Source of the DNA: Pseudomonas fluorescens
GTDB taxonomy: Bacteria > Pseudomonadota > Gammaproteobacteria > Pseudomonadales > Pseudomonadaceae
NCBI RefSeq assembly: GCF_002022275.1
Contig: NZ_MSDF01000044.1
Span: 1-64,000, forward strand
Direction: 5' to 3'
DNA: 64,000 nt
Position 1 is the first letter of the stretch. Each line of letters starts with the position of its first letter. Of the stretch, positions 7,513-15,584 are shown one piece after another. Under the pieces are notes generated by a model that ran no database searches, was not told the DNA's origin, and saw only the letters and a list, made by a program, of their open reading frames with translations. Position numbers and translations under genes: made by a program.

Positions 7513-8001
7513 ATGCATCATATTATCGGCTTATATACCTCGAAAAAAACAGAGCGTTTATGGCCGCTAGGCCCAGAAGACCGAATTGTTTTCAGATCTG
7601 ACTGCTTTCATGCGTTTGGATATTTTTCCCTTATAGCACCTGCTTTTGAACGATATGCACAAAGAGATGCACGGATAAGCATTACATCAATGAATGTAAT
7701 GTTCCGCTTGAGAACTGACGATCTAGCTGACGCATTGGCAATTTTGAACGATCTCGAAACACAGCTCTATCAGCAACCAACAAGTTGGCAGGAGTATCTC
7801 GGGGAAATCCAACACCCAAGGCAAGAAAAGCGGCCAATCAAACCGCTGTTATTCAGACGTCGAGCCGTTCGGATTGTCCAAAGGTTGCGAGCGTTAATAC
7901 TTAAAGCTCAAGCCCAGGATAAATGCTTGGTATATGGAAATGGTGTTTGCTACCGCGCACTGTGCGGCATAAAAATGCCACCCGGCACCGTGTACTCCTA
8001 G
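7513..8001 (+). CDS. Hypothetical protein next to a decayed attC site
   Basis: This 162-residue product is not recognised. The first half alternates hydrophobic strands and helices (FGYFSLIAPAFERYA; ISITSMNVMFRLRTDDLADA; LAILNDLETQLYQQ); the C-terminal third is very basic (RRRAVRIVQRLRALILKAQ). No signal peptide is seen. The start ATG 7513 has no strong ribosome site. Its stop lies only ten bases before an attC-like remnant, as in a cassette, so it was probably once a cassette gene. Confidence 0.6.
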   Translation: MHHIIGLYTSKKTERLWPLGPEDRIVFRSDCFHAFGYFSLIAPAFERYAQRDARISITSMNVMFRLRTDDLADALAILNDLETQLYQQPTSWQEYLGEIQHPRQEKRPIKPLLFRRRAVRIVQRLRALILKAQAQDKCLVYGNGVCYRALCGIKMPPGTVYS

Positions 8002-8010
8002 AGCCAAATC

Positions 8011-8076
8011 TACGGTTCAAGCGTTCGCTTCGCTCGCCGGGGACGGGATAAACTCCATCCGATAATCAAACGAAAG
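8011..8076 (+). other. Degenerate attC-like remnant
   Basis: The segment CGGTTCAAGCGTTCGCTTCG at 8013-8032, followed by CTCGCCGGGGA, closely matches the inner left part of the attC at 4163-4257 (CGTTCAAATCGTTCGTTTCG, followed by CTCTCTGGGA). CGATAATCAAACG (8060-8072) mirrors CCTTAACCAAACG. The outer R'' and R' boxes are lost: ATCTACG stands where GCCTAAC is expected, and AACGAAAGG where AACGTTAGA is expected. Such a site would probably no longer recombine. Confidence 0.55.
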
Positions 8077-8087
8077 GATCCAGCCGA

Positions 8088-8166
8088 GTGGCTGCTTCTG
8101 GCCGATTTCTGCCCGTCGCGACCGGCTGACACCGACCCAAAGCAGACAGTCTGTGACTGGCAGCAC
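8088..8166. repeat. Copy of the 'GCTTCTGGCCGATTTCTGCCC' repeat
   Basis: GGCTGCTTCTGGCCGATTTC followed by TGCCCGTCGCGACCGG repeats the arm of the element at 3144-3261. It is followed by GACCCAAAGCAGACAGTC, in which GCAGACAGTC resembles the second arm. The outer arms are only partly complementary, so this is an incomplete copy. Confidence 0.55.
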
Positions 8167-8221
8167 TAGATCAATGCACTGCGGATGTCATCGGACAGCG
8201 CTCACTGATGCTCTGGATATG

Positions 8222-8236
8222 TACAGTTTGACTGTA
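8222..8236. promoter_or_regulatory. Palindrome TACAGT-TTG-ACTGTA upstream of the SnoaL-like gene
   Basis: The arms TACAGT (8222-8227) and ACTGTA (8231-8236) are perfectly symmetric, 40 bases before the ATG at 8277, and continue into AT-rich TATATTT. It may be an operator over the promoter. The regulator is unknown; the convergent MarR-type gene is one candidate. Confidence 0.35.
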
Positions 8237-8276
8237 TATATTTGGGGTTCTACGCATCCAAGCATCAGGTGGATTT

Positions 8277-8687
8277 ATGTCAGCAGTGAACAAAGCTATC
8301 GTCCGTCGTTTCAATCAGAAGGTGATTGAGAACTGCAACCGCGACGAATTTGAAATGCTCGTTGCGCAAGATTTCATAAACCATTCAGCGGCGGCGGGGC
8401 AAGACGGCGGTCGGGAAGGGCTATGGCATACCTTTCACAATGTTCTGCATCCAGGCTTGTCCGACCTCCACGTCGAGGTGCTCGATCAGGTTGCTGAAGA
8501 CGACAAGGTGACGACCCGAAAGCGCATTACCGGCCGCCACTCCGGGGTGATTGCCGGTATACAGGCAACGGGACGTGCAGTGTCCATTGATGTCATCGAC
8601 ATCGTGCGCATCCGCGACGGCCAATATGTCGAGCACTGGGGGGTCAATTCGTTACCGAGTGTGCTGGCGGCTTTGCGCTCAAGTTGA
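8277..8687 (+). CDS. SnoaL-like/NTF2-fold ester cyclase homologue
   Basis: At 136 residues this is a normal SnoaL-like protein: an opening helix NKAIVRRFNQKVIENCNRDE, the INHSAA segment where family members place active-site residues, a beta-rich core (VEVLDQVAEDDKVTTRKRI) and IVRIRDGQYVEHWGVNSLPS at the end, a hallmark of this NTF2-fold group. The substrate is unknown; the fold is used for polyketide cyclases and many small-molecule enzymes. Its last nine bases overlap the end of the convergent MarR-type gene. Confidence 0.85.
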   Translation: MSAVNKAIVRRFNQKVIENCNRDEFEMLVAQDFINHSAAAGQDGGREGLWHTFHNVLHPGLSDLHVEVLDQVAEDDKVTTRKRITGRHSGVIAGIQATGRAVSIDVIDIVRIRDGQYVEHWGVNSLPSVLAALRSS

Positions 8688-9164
8688 TTGACCGCTTGGG
8701 GCGGCGGCAATCAATTGCTCCAGGATTCTGACCGCAGCTTCGAGTGTTTGCAGCTGTGATGCGGTGGTTTTTTCCTTAAGCTGGCGTGCCAACCAGTCAC
8801 TGCGCTGAAGGCGACTGTGTTCAAGCGCAGCTCGACCAGGGGGCGTCAGCTCGAAGAGCTGCTTTCGTGCATCGCTCGGATCAGGACGTCGTGTAACCCG
8901 CTGCTGCTGCTCCAACTGGGCGATAACCAGTCGCATGCTTTGATGCTTGACGTGACGATGTGCAGCAAGTGCGCTGATGCTCGCGGGGCCATGACGGTCA
9001 AGCAGACCCAGCGTTTCAGATTGTGCCGAGGACGGCGTGTCCGACCCACTGCGCACTTCCCGGACAAGATTGCCGACTACTCTTCGCAGATCTTCGGCTA
9101 ACTGTTCAGCTGCCTCTTCAAAAGAAGCAGCGTGATGATTGGGAGATTCTGAAGAGGAGGGCAA
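8679..9164 (-). CDS. MarR-family transcriptional regulator
   Basis: The 161-residue protein has the MarR winged helix (about residues 55-125: LGLLDRHGPASISALAAHRH, then MRLVIAQLEQQQRVTRRPDP with the DxR wing SDARKQLFELT) flanked by dimerisation helices. It is convergent with and slightly overlaps the SnoaL-like gene. The hydrolase relic on the same strand lies just upstream, so the original target operon may be gone. Confidence 0.87.
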   Translation of the reverse strand: MPSSSESPNHHAASFEEAAEQLAEDLRRVVGNLVREVRSGSDTPSSAQSETLGLLDRHGPASISALAAHRHVKHQSMRLVIAQLEQQQRVTRRPDPSDARKQLFELTPPGRAALEHSRLQRSDWLARQLKEKTTASQLQTLEAAVRILEQLIAAAPSGQST

Positions 9165-9173
9165 TGGGCTTTC

Positions 9174-9383
9174 TCAGGTGTGGTTGAGCAGGACAAGCAT
9201 ACATGAGTTCGAATGACCGCTTCTGGCTGGGAGCTTTCCATCGCCAACGACGAAGCTCTGCATAGATTCGCGCAGAATAGTGTTGAAACCCTCAGGATCT
9301 TCAAACGGTGGAAAATGGCCCAAGGCGGGTAGCAGTCTGACAACGGCTCCGGGTATCGCCCGGCCGAGTCTCCAGAAAGGCGA
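9174..9383 (-). pseudogene. Relic of an alpha/beta hydrolase C-terminus
   Basis: The minus strand reads RLGRAIPGAVVRLLPALGHF followed by PPFEDPEGFN from about 9383 down to the stop at 9174. This is the usual end of an alpha/beta hydrolase, with the catalytic His in LGHFPPFEDP. Nothing upstream in this frame supplies the nucleophile domain; the DNA to the right opens in another frame with GSPEDIASVVAHL. I read it as a truncated, frameshifted relic. Confidence 0.6.
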
Positions 9384-9476
9384 AGACCTGTCAAATGCGC
9401 AACGACACTTGCGATATCTTCAGGGGACCCCAGACACCCAGCTAAGTCTGGTCGATCAATCCCTCGCATCTCCCTT

Positions 9477-9866
9477 TCAAGAATCCAAACTTCCCCGTTC
9501 CCCACTGTGCGCATCATAACGAGCGCGATTGTCGTAAAGCGTGTGCATATTCGCCACGGCCCACTCGGCCAAACCCCGTACCGGTTGCGCGAGCGAATGT
9601 CCAAACGGCGTCAGCGTGTAATCAACTTGAGGCGGTGAGGTGGCGCGCACCGTGCGTTCGACCAGGCCGTCGCGTTCGAGCACTTTGAGTGTGCGGGTGA
9701 GCTTCTGCTGCGAGATGCCGCTGACTTGGCGGCGCAGGTCGTTGAAGCGGTGGGGTTGGTCGAGTAGCGCGACGATCACTTGCACGCTCCATTTGTCGCC
9801 GACGCGGTTGAGCACTTCGCTGACGTTGCGGCAACTGGGTGTTGCAGGCAGGGTGGTCACATTCAT
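9477..9866 (-). CDS. HxlR-family transcriptional regulator
   Basis: The 129-residue protein fits HxlR/DUF24 regulators: CRNVSEVLNRVGDKWSVQVI at the start with the conserved Cys and the GDKW motif, recognition helix QKLTRTLKVLERDGLV, and wing VDYTLTPFGHSL. DUF24 proteins often sense electrophiles or oxidants through the N-terminal Cys. The last residues (YDAHSGERGSLDS) look less regular and abut the relic region, so the C-terminus may have been altered. It is divergent from the glutathione transferase gene at 9964 and probably controls it. Confidence 0.88.
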   Translation of the reverse strand: MNVTTLPATPSCRNVSEVLNRVGDKWSVQVIVALLDQPHRFNDLRRQVSGISQQKLTRTLKVLERDGLVERTVRATSPPQVDYTLTPFGHSLAQPVRGLAEWAVANMHTLYDNRARYDAHSGERGSLDS

Positions 9867-9963
9867 CTGACTTGGCCTTAAAAATATGCGTTTTCATCGA
9901 AAACCCGATAGTCGCACACTGAGTGTTGGTCCACATAGGTGACTGAACTTAGGGGGTATTTTG

Positions 9964-10545
9964 ATGATTCTTTATTACTTTCCCGGCGGGTGCAGCCAGG
10001 CCTGCCACATCGCTCTGATTGAGGGAGGCTTGCCGCATCAGCTGGTCAAGGTCGGCCGCGAGCGGCGCACCGAAGACGGCCAAGACTTCAACCTCATCAA
10101 TGGCAAGGGCTATACGCCGGCGCTTGAACTGGACGATGGCACTGTGCTGACCGAAGGTTTGGCGATCCTCGTATTCATTGCAGAGCAGTCGGGCCAGCTT
10201 CTGGCCAAAGAAGGCCTGGCCCGTTGGCGTGCACTGGAAGCGACGGCGTTCATGAGCACGGAAATTCATCGCAACTTCATCCCTCTTTTCCGTGGCGGTT
10301 CCGAGCAGGAGAAGGCGCAGGCCGCGCAGACGCTGCTGATGCGCTTTGGAACGCTGAGCGAGCAATTGGGTGAGCGCGAGTTTTTGGTTGGTGCGCAGAT
10401 GACCATTGCCGACTGCTACCTGTTCATCATGCTGTGCTGGGCCGCGAGGATGGGTGTCGCTGTGCCTGCGCGGCTGGATGGCTACCTGACGCGCATGAAG
10501 CAGATACCGTCCGTTGCCAAGGCGCTGGTTGCAGAAGGGCTCTGA
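9964..10545 (+). CDS. Glutathione S-transferase family protein
   Basis: The 193-residue protein has the thioredoxin-like N-terminal half (LYYFPGGCSQACHIALIEGG; GYTPALELDDGTVLTEGLAI, where the cis-Pro and the Glu-Ser/Ala loop bind glutathione) and a helical C-terminal half (EREFLVGAQMTIADCYLFIM, the N-capping-box region). ATG 9964 follows a GGGGG run at about 9951; a TTG three bases earlier is also in frame. It is divergent from the HxlR gene, which suggests inducible detoxification. Confidence 0.88.
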   Translation: MILYYFPGGCSQACHIALIEGGLPHQLVKVGRERRTEDGQDFNLINGKGYTPALELDDGTVLTEGLAILVFIAEQSGQLLAKEGLARWRALEATAFMSTEIHRNFIPLFRGGSEQEKAQAAQTLLMRFGTLSEQLGEREFLVGAQMTIADCYLFIMLCWAARMGVAVPARLDGYLTRMKQIPSVAKALVAEGL

Positions 10546-10562
10546 TCACGCGGGCATCCTGG

Positions 10563-11306
10563 CTACACAAGATTCAACCCACCATCGGACAGCAGAATTT
10601 CACCGGTGAGGTAGTCCGATGCAACCAGCATCGCAACGGCTTGGGCAATGTCTTCCGGGCTGGCCGCTCGGCGCATCGGCGAATGCTCTTTCCACAGTTG
10701 CTGCGCCTGCGTCCACTCTGCGGTAAGCGGCGTATCGACCAGCCCGGGGGCGACAGCATTGACTCGGATGTCGGGCGCAAGTGAAACGGCGAGTAGCCGT
10801 GTCATATGATTCAAGGCCGCTTTCGTCGCGGAATAGGGAATCGATGCGCCTTTCGGGCGAACGCCCGCATGTGAGCTGATGTTGACGATGCAGCCGGGTC
10901 GGCCGGAGCGTGCCGAATCGCGCAATGCGGCTTGCGCTTCGGCGATCAAACGAAAGGGAGCAATGACGTTCACTTCATAGAGTTCATGCCACACATCGGG
11001 CGTCGCATCCGCCAAGTCTTCGTGAGGAATAACACGGCTGATTCCAGCGTTATTGACCAGAACATCCAATCGCCCCCAGGCCCCTGTGGCTTCGCGGATC
11101 AGGCGTGCTCTGTCTTCATCATTAGCCAAATCAGCTTGCACATAAATCGCCGACCCGAGTTCGAGTGCCAGTCGCTGTCCGGCCTCTGCCGAACTACGCG
11201 AATGCAATACGATTGAATACCCTTCACTCGCAAGCCGGCGGGCAATGGCCACGCCGATGCCCGAAGTCGAGCCAGTAACCAGTGCGACGGGAGCCTGAGT
11301 CATCAT
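10563..11306 (-). CDS. Short-chain dehydrogenase/reductase
   Basis: From the ATG at 11306 (or 11303) the product is about 247 residues. It shows the NAD(P) motif TGSTSGIG, NNAG, catalytic Ser in IVNISS, the YxxxK pair in YSATKAALNH, and the C-terminal LSDGGLNLV common in FabG-like proteins. AAAGG lies before the chosen start; the long upstream open frame is not protein-like. It converges on the GST gene with a 17-base gap. The substrate is unknown. Confidence 0.88.
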   Translation of the reverse strand: MMTQAPVALVTGSTSGIGVAIARRLASEGYSIVLHSRSSAEAGQRLALELGSAIYVQADLANDEDRARLIREATGAWGRLDVLVNNAGISRVIPHEDLADATPDVWHELYEVNVIAPFRLIAEAQAALRDSARSGRPGCIVNISSHAGVRPKGASIPYSATKAALNHMTRLLAVSLAPDIRVNAVAPGLVDTPLTAEWTQAQQLWKEHSPMRRAASPEDIAQAVAMLVASDYLTGEILLSDGGLNLV

Positions 11307-11488
11307 GTGAGCCTTTGGTGAAAGTGCGTAACAACTGATACGGGTTTTTCTCACTGTTGTGAAGGCCTGTTTTTGGCCGAAAGCACTCAACCCCGTAGTT
11401 TCACCCGAAAAAGAAAAAACCACCCATACCCCAGCTGCGAAGCCAGAATATGGATGGTTCTACCCATCACTTATTACGGGAAATTACT

Positions 11489-12904
11489 TCAAACCCCACC
11501 CACCAATTTCCCGCCTTCCATCCTGCGTTTATAAGCACTGTCCCGGCTCGCCAACCAAAAATACAACGGCGACGTCACGACCAACCCCACCACCCAGGAC
11601 AGGTCCGCCCCGTTAATGTGTTCGGAAATCGGCCCCACATACAGCGGCGTGTTCATAAACGGAATCTGCACCGCGATCCCGATCGCATACGCCAGCAAGG
11701 CCTGTGGGTTGTACTTGCCGTAGATCCCGCCATCCACGCGGAAGATCGAGGCAATGTCGTACTTGCCTTTGTGAATCGCATAAAAGTCGATCAGGTTGAT
11801 CGCCGTCCACGGCACCAGGACCACCAGCAACACCAGCACCATGTCGACAAAGTGGCCGATGAAGTCTTTGGAGGCGAACACGGCGGCGATGGCGCAGGCG
11901 GCGAGCACGAGGGTGGAGATCACAGCGCGGCTTTTGGCGGTGGGGATCCAGCGGTAGGCGAAGGTCTGGATCAGGGTGATGATCGACAGCACGGCGCCGT
12001 AGAGATTGAGGGCGTTGTGGCTGATGACGCTGAGCAGGAACAGCACGAGCATCAGCGGGCCGATGGAGCCGGTGGCGAGTTTGACGGCGTCCATGGTGTC
12101 CATGCCGACCGGGGTGGCGAGCACGGCGACGGCGCCGAAGATGAAGGCCAGGCTGGAGCCCAGTGCCGAGCCGAGGTAGGTGGTCCAGAAGGTGGAGGCG
12201 ACCGGTACGTCGGCGGGCAGGTAGCGGGAGTAGTCGGACACGTAGGGGGCGAAGGCGATTTGCCAAAGCGCCGCGAGCGAAACCGTCGCCAGCCAGCCGG
12301 AGATGTTGAATTCGCCTCGGGTCAGAAAGTCCGTGGTTTGCACGTGGGTGAAGATGTAGCCGAAGCCTAGCACGATGCCGGCGCCGAGCACCCAGGTGCC
12401 GATGCGGTTGAGCACGTGGATGAAGCGGTAGCCGATGATGCCGATGATGCCGGACCCGATGGCGCCGATGACGATGCCGACCGGCACGGGCACGCTGTCG
12501 ACCACGCCGTGCAGGGATTTGCCCGCCAGCACGATGTTGGAGGCAAAGAAGCCGATGTACATCACGCCGGCGATCACCACCACCAGCAGGGCGCCGAGGG
12601 AGCCGAACTGCGCGCGGCTCTGGATCATTTGCGGGATGCCCATTTGCGGGCCTTGTGCCGAGTGCAGGGCCATCAGCACGCCGCCGACCAGGTGGCCGAC
12701 GAGGATGGCGACGATGCCCCACAGCAGGTTCAGGTGAAACAGTTGCACGCCCAGCGCGCCGGTCACGATGGGCAACGGCGCGATGTTGCCGCCGAACCAC
12801 AGGGTGAACAGGTCTCTTACCTTTCCATGGCGGTCTTCGGGGGGCACGTAGCCGATCGTGTGTTTTTCAATCAGCGGGGCGGAAGGTGTTGCAGTGGTAA
12901 CCAT
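11489..12904 (-). CDS. NCS1-family permease (cytosine/purine type)
   Basis: The 471-residue membrane protein has about 12 helices and the NCS1 layout: a conserved cytoplasmic start (IEKHTIGYVPPEDRHGKVRD), helix 1 with LFTLWFGGNIAPLP, FASNIVLAGKSLHG, and FAPYVSDYSRYLP, a segment typical of CodB-like permeases. It probably imports a nucleobase or related nitrogen heterocycle with a cation. ATG 12904 follows GGAG at a good distance. It is divergent from a LysR gene and close to an operon with RidA- and ArgE-type enzymes, which fits uptake of a nitrogen compound for breakdown. Confidence 0.9.
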   Translation of the reverse strand: MVTTATPSAPLIEKHTIGYVPPEDRHGKVRDLFTLWFGGNIAPLPIVTGALGVQLFHLNLLWGIVAILVGHLVGGVLMALHSAQGPQMGIPQMIQSRAQFGSLGALLVVVIAGVMYIGFFASNIVLAGKSLHGVVDSVPVPVGIVIGAIGSGIIGIIGYRFIHVLNRIGTWVLGAGIVLGFGYIFTHVQTTDFLTRGEFNISGWLATVSLAALWQIAFAPYVSDYSRYLPADVPVASTFWTTYLGSALGSSLAFIFGAVAVLATPVGMDTMDAVKLATGSIGPLMLVLFLLSVISHNALNLYGAVLSIITLIQTFAYRWIPTAKSRAVISTLVLAACAIAAVFASKDFIGHFVDMVLVLLVVLVPWTAINLIDFYAIHKGKYDIASIFRVDGGIYGKYNPQALLAYAIGIAVQIPFMNTPLYVGPISEHINGADLSWVVGLVVTSPLYFWLASRDSAYKRRMEGGKLVGGV

Positions 12905-13120
12905 GACGAGCTCCAAGGCAAGGTGAGTACGTTGACGTACTTCGCTGTGCGGCGCGTGGGCGACGCTTTGTTGTTGGAGTGATCATCTGCAATGGACGCG
13001 GGGAGGTAAATTAGTAAGTTTGTTGCTATAGACCTTAAAAAATATAGCTCGCGCTTGAGCACGCTCCGGTATGTTGCCTACGTGTGTTACGGGCGAAGTC
13101 CCACGTTTCTGGAGGTCCCG

Positions 13121-14032
13121 ATGGCTGCCTATAACCTGCGCCAACTCAGATATTTTGTCACCACGGCCGAATGCGGCAGCGTCGCCGAGGCCTCGCGCAA
13201 GCTGTATATCGCGCAGCCGTCGGTCTCAACCGCGATCAAACAGCTCGAAGACAGCTTTGGTGTGCAGCTGTTTATCCGTCATCACGCTCAAGGGGTGTCA
13301 CTCACGCCGAGCGGCGCGCGGTTTTATCGCAAGGCCCTGGAGCTGCTGCGCGTGGCCCACGAGTTCGAGCAAAACGCCCTGGCGGACAATGATGTGGTGG
13401 CGGGGCAGATCGATATCGGCTGCTTTGAGACGGTGGCGCCGTTGTACTTGCCGCGTCTGATCGCTGGGTTCAAGGCGCGTTGGCCAGGGGTGGAAATCCG
13501 CATCCGTGACGGCGAGCAGCAGGAACTGGTGCAGGCGCTGACGGCGGGCAGTATTGATGTGGCGATGCTGTTTGAGCACGACCTGGGCGGCACCATCGAA
13601 ACCACGCCGCTGATGCCGCCGCAGCAGCCCTATGCGCTGTTACCGGCGGATCACCGGTTTGCGCAACAAGCCAAGGTGTCGCTGGCGGACCTGGTGCTGG
13701 AGCCGATGATTTTGCTGGACGTGCTGCCGAGTCGGACGTACTTCGTGAGCATCTTTGAAGAGCGCGGGCTGACGCCGAATATTGTGTTCAGCTCGCCGTC
13801 GATCGAAATGGTGCGCGGGATGGTGGGGCGCGGGTTCGGGTTTTCGATTTTGGTGACCAAACCGTTTACCGAGTACACCTATGATGGGCAGAAGGTGGTG
13901 TGTGTGCCGTTGGCAGAGACCGTGACCGGCTCCGGGCTCTCCGCCGTATGGCTGCGGCGGGCGCCGCTGACCAAACCGGTGCAGTTGTTTGTGGACTACT
14001 GCCGCGAAGAACTCGCGAGGCTCCTTGGCTAA
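13121..14032 (+). CDS. LysR-family transcriptional regulator
   Basis: From ATG 13121, preceded by GGAGG at 13111-13115, the product is 303 residues. The winged helix covers about residues 4-64 (NLRQLRYFVTTAECGSVAEA; LYIAQPSVSTAIKQLEDSFG), followed by the effector-binding domain (QIDIGCFETVAPLYLPRLIA). It is divergent from the NCS1 permease and convergent with the ArgE-ended operon, so it is the likely regulator of one or both. Confidence 0.9.
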   Translation: MAAYNLRQLRYFVTTAECGSVAEASRKLYIAQPSVSTAIKQLEDSFGVQLFIRHHAQGVSLTPSGARFYRKALELLRVAHEFEQNALADNDVVAGQIDIGCFETVAPLYLPRLIAGFKARWPGVEIRIRDGEQQELVQALTAGSIDVAMLFEHDLGGTIETTPLMPPQQPYALLPADHRFAQQAKVSLADLVLEPMILLDVLPSRTYFVSIFEERGLTPNIVFSSPSIEMVRGMVGRGFGFSILVTKPFTEYTYDGQKVVCVPLAETVTGSGLSAVWLRRAPLTKPVQLFVDYCREELARLLG

Positions 14033-14046
14033 ACACGAGAGCCTAA

Positions 14047-14414
14047 TGTGGGAGCTGGCTTGCCTGCGATAGCGGTGGGCCTGCTGGTTTATGTGCCGGC
14101 AGACCCACCGCCATCGCGGGCAAGCCCGGCTCCCACAGGGATCTCCATGATCTCGAGAGACTTTCTGGCTAAATACAGAGCCAAATGTGGGAGCTGGCTT
14201 GCCTGCGATGGCGGTGGGCCTGCTGGCTTATGTGCTGGCTGACCCACCGCCATCGCGGGCAAGCCCGGCTCCCACAGGGGTCTCCATGATCTTGAAAGAC
14301 TTTCTGGCAAAACACAGAGCAAAATGTGGGAGCGGGCTTGCTCGCGAATGCGGAGTGTCAGTTAACAGATTAATCGACTGACCCACCGCATTCGCGAGCA
14401 AGCCCGCTTCCACA
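14047..14414. repeat. Tandem array of three REPIN units, 139-bp period
   Basis: Three units start at 14047, 14186 and 14325, exactly 139 bases apart. Each has a REP arm (TGTGGGAGCTGGCTTGCCTG or a variant), a variable loop, and the inverted arm ending in TCCCACA. The linkers are also repeated (CTCCATGATCTCGAGAGACT versus CTCCATGATCTTGAAAGACT, then TTTCTGGC and AACACAGAGC), so whole 139-bp units have been duplicated. The third unit differs in the arm (GAGCGGGCTTGCTCGCGAAT). It fills the space between two convergent genes. Confidence 0.88.
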
Positions 14415-14438
14415 TTTGATTTATGGTGTTTGATCGAA

Positions 14439-15584
14439 TCAGGTGCGGATCGAGTCCAGCATGCGCTGCAGCATGGCATCGCAGCCATCAAGCTGATCAA
14501 CACTCACAAACTCATCCGGCTTGTGCCCCTGGTCCATGCTCCCGGGCCCGCAGACCACGGTCGGAATGCCTACCGCATCAAACAAACCACCCTCAGTTCC
14601 AAACGCCACGGTGCCAAATTCCCGGGAGCCGCAAAACGCGGCGATCAACTCGGCCGCCTGGCTACGCTCATCAGTGACCAAGCCGGGATACGCCGACAAC
14701 TCGGTAAAACGGATCGCACTCTGTGCGCTCACAGCCTGCATACGCGGCAGCACCTGCTGCTCGGCATACGCCTTCAACTCCGAGGCCACTTCAGCCGGAT
14801 CCTGCGAGGGCAACGCGCGCACTTCAAAATCAAACCGACAATCCGCCGGCACGATGTTCAATGCCTTACCGCCACTGATCACCCCGGTCTGCACCGTGCT
14901 GAACGGCGGATCAAACCTCGGGTCTTGCGTCTCTCGCAGGCGCTGGCCAATGCGGCCCAGCTCGCCGATCAACTCGGCAGCATGCTCAATGGCGTTCACG
15001 CCATACGGTGCATACGCCGAGTGGCAGGCTTCGCCATGCACGTCGCAACGCATCGCCAGCTTGCCTTTGTGGCCGAGCACCGGTTTGAGTTCGGTCGGCT
15101 CGCCGATGATGCACAGCATTGGCTTGACGGGCCGCTGCTCCAGCACGGCGAGCAGTGAACGCACGCCGAGGCAGCCGACTTCCTCGTCATACGACAGCGC
15201 AATATGCACCGGCATGCGCAATGTCGCCTCGACGAGCGCCGGTACCAGCGCGAGCACGCAGGCAATGTAGCCCTTCATATCGGCGGTGCCACGGCCAAAC
15301 AGCTTGCCGTCATGCTCGGTCAATTGAAACGGCGGCACTGTCCACGGCTGGCCGTCCACCGGCACCACGTCGGTGTGCCCTGACAGCGCAATGCCCGGCA
15401 CGTCCAGCGGGCCGATGCTGGCGAACAGGTTGGCTTTGCTGCGCTCGTCGTTGTAGATCAGCTCACTGGCCACGCCGAAACCGGCCAGGTAATCGCGCAC
15501 AAACTCGATCAATTGCAGGTTGGATTCGCGGCTGGTGGTGTCAAACCCCACCAGCGTTTGCAGCAGTTCGCGGCTCGTGCTCAT
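14439..15584 (-). CDS. ArgE/DapE-type acetylornithine deacetylase homologue
   Basis: The 381-residue protein is an M20 metallopeptidase: LSGHTDVVPVDGQPW with metal-binding His and catalytic Asp, GRGTADMKG with the bridging Asp, SYDEEVGCLG with the base Glu and a metal Glu, GEPT, and GPGSMDQGHKPDEFV near the end with the last metal His. ArgE enzymes remove acetyl or other acyl groups from amino-acid amines. It is the last gene of a four-gene minus-strand operon and overlaps the DUF1028 gene by four bases (ATGA). The context points to deacylation of a catabolic intermediate rather than to arginine synthesis. Confidence 0.88.
   Translation of the reverse strand: MSTSRELLQTLVGFDTTSRESNLQLIEFVRDYLAGFGVASELIYNDERSKANLFASIGPLDVPGIALSGHTDVVPVDGQPWTVPPFQLTEHDGKLFGRGTADMKGYIACVLALVPALVEATLRMPVHIALSYDEEVGCLGVRSLLAVLEQRPVKPMLCIIGEPTELKPVLGHKGKLAMRCDVHGEACHSAYAPYGVNAIEHAAELIGELGRIGQRLRETQDPRFDPPFSTVQTGVISGGKALNIVPADCRFDFEVRALPSQDPAEVASELKAYAEQQVLPRMQAVSAQSAIRFTELSAYPGLVTDERSQAAELIAAFCGSREFGTVAFGTEGGLFDAVGIPTVVCGPGSMDQGHKPDEFVSVDQLDGCDAMLQRMLDSIRT

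Noticed and set aside
3539..8001. The accessory island as a prophage or ICE fragment
   Set aside because: No phage structural gene, integrase, relaxase or tRNA attachment site was found; the attC features and small orphan genes fit a cassette array better.
8231..8245. CTGTATATAT resembling half of a LexA box
   Set aside because: The second half (ATACAG) is missing downstream; the symmetric sequence here is TACAGT-TTG-ACTGTA, which does not fit the LexA consensus.
11613..12800. 395-codon Arg-rich minus-strand open frame inside the NCS1 permease gene
   Set aside because: It is the same strand in another frame, with extreme Arg/His content; the permease frame has clear membrane helices and family motifs.
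14047..14414. Regular 139-bp spacing that could suggest a CRISPR-like array
   Set aside because: The units are long inverted REPIN pairs with repeated linkers. There are no short direct repeats with unique spacers, and no cas genes.
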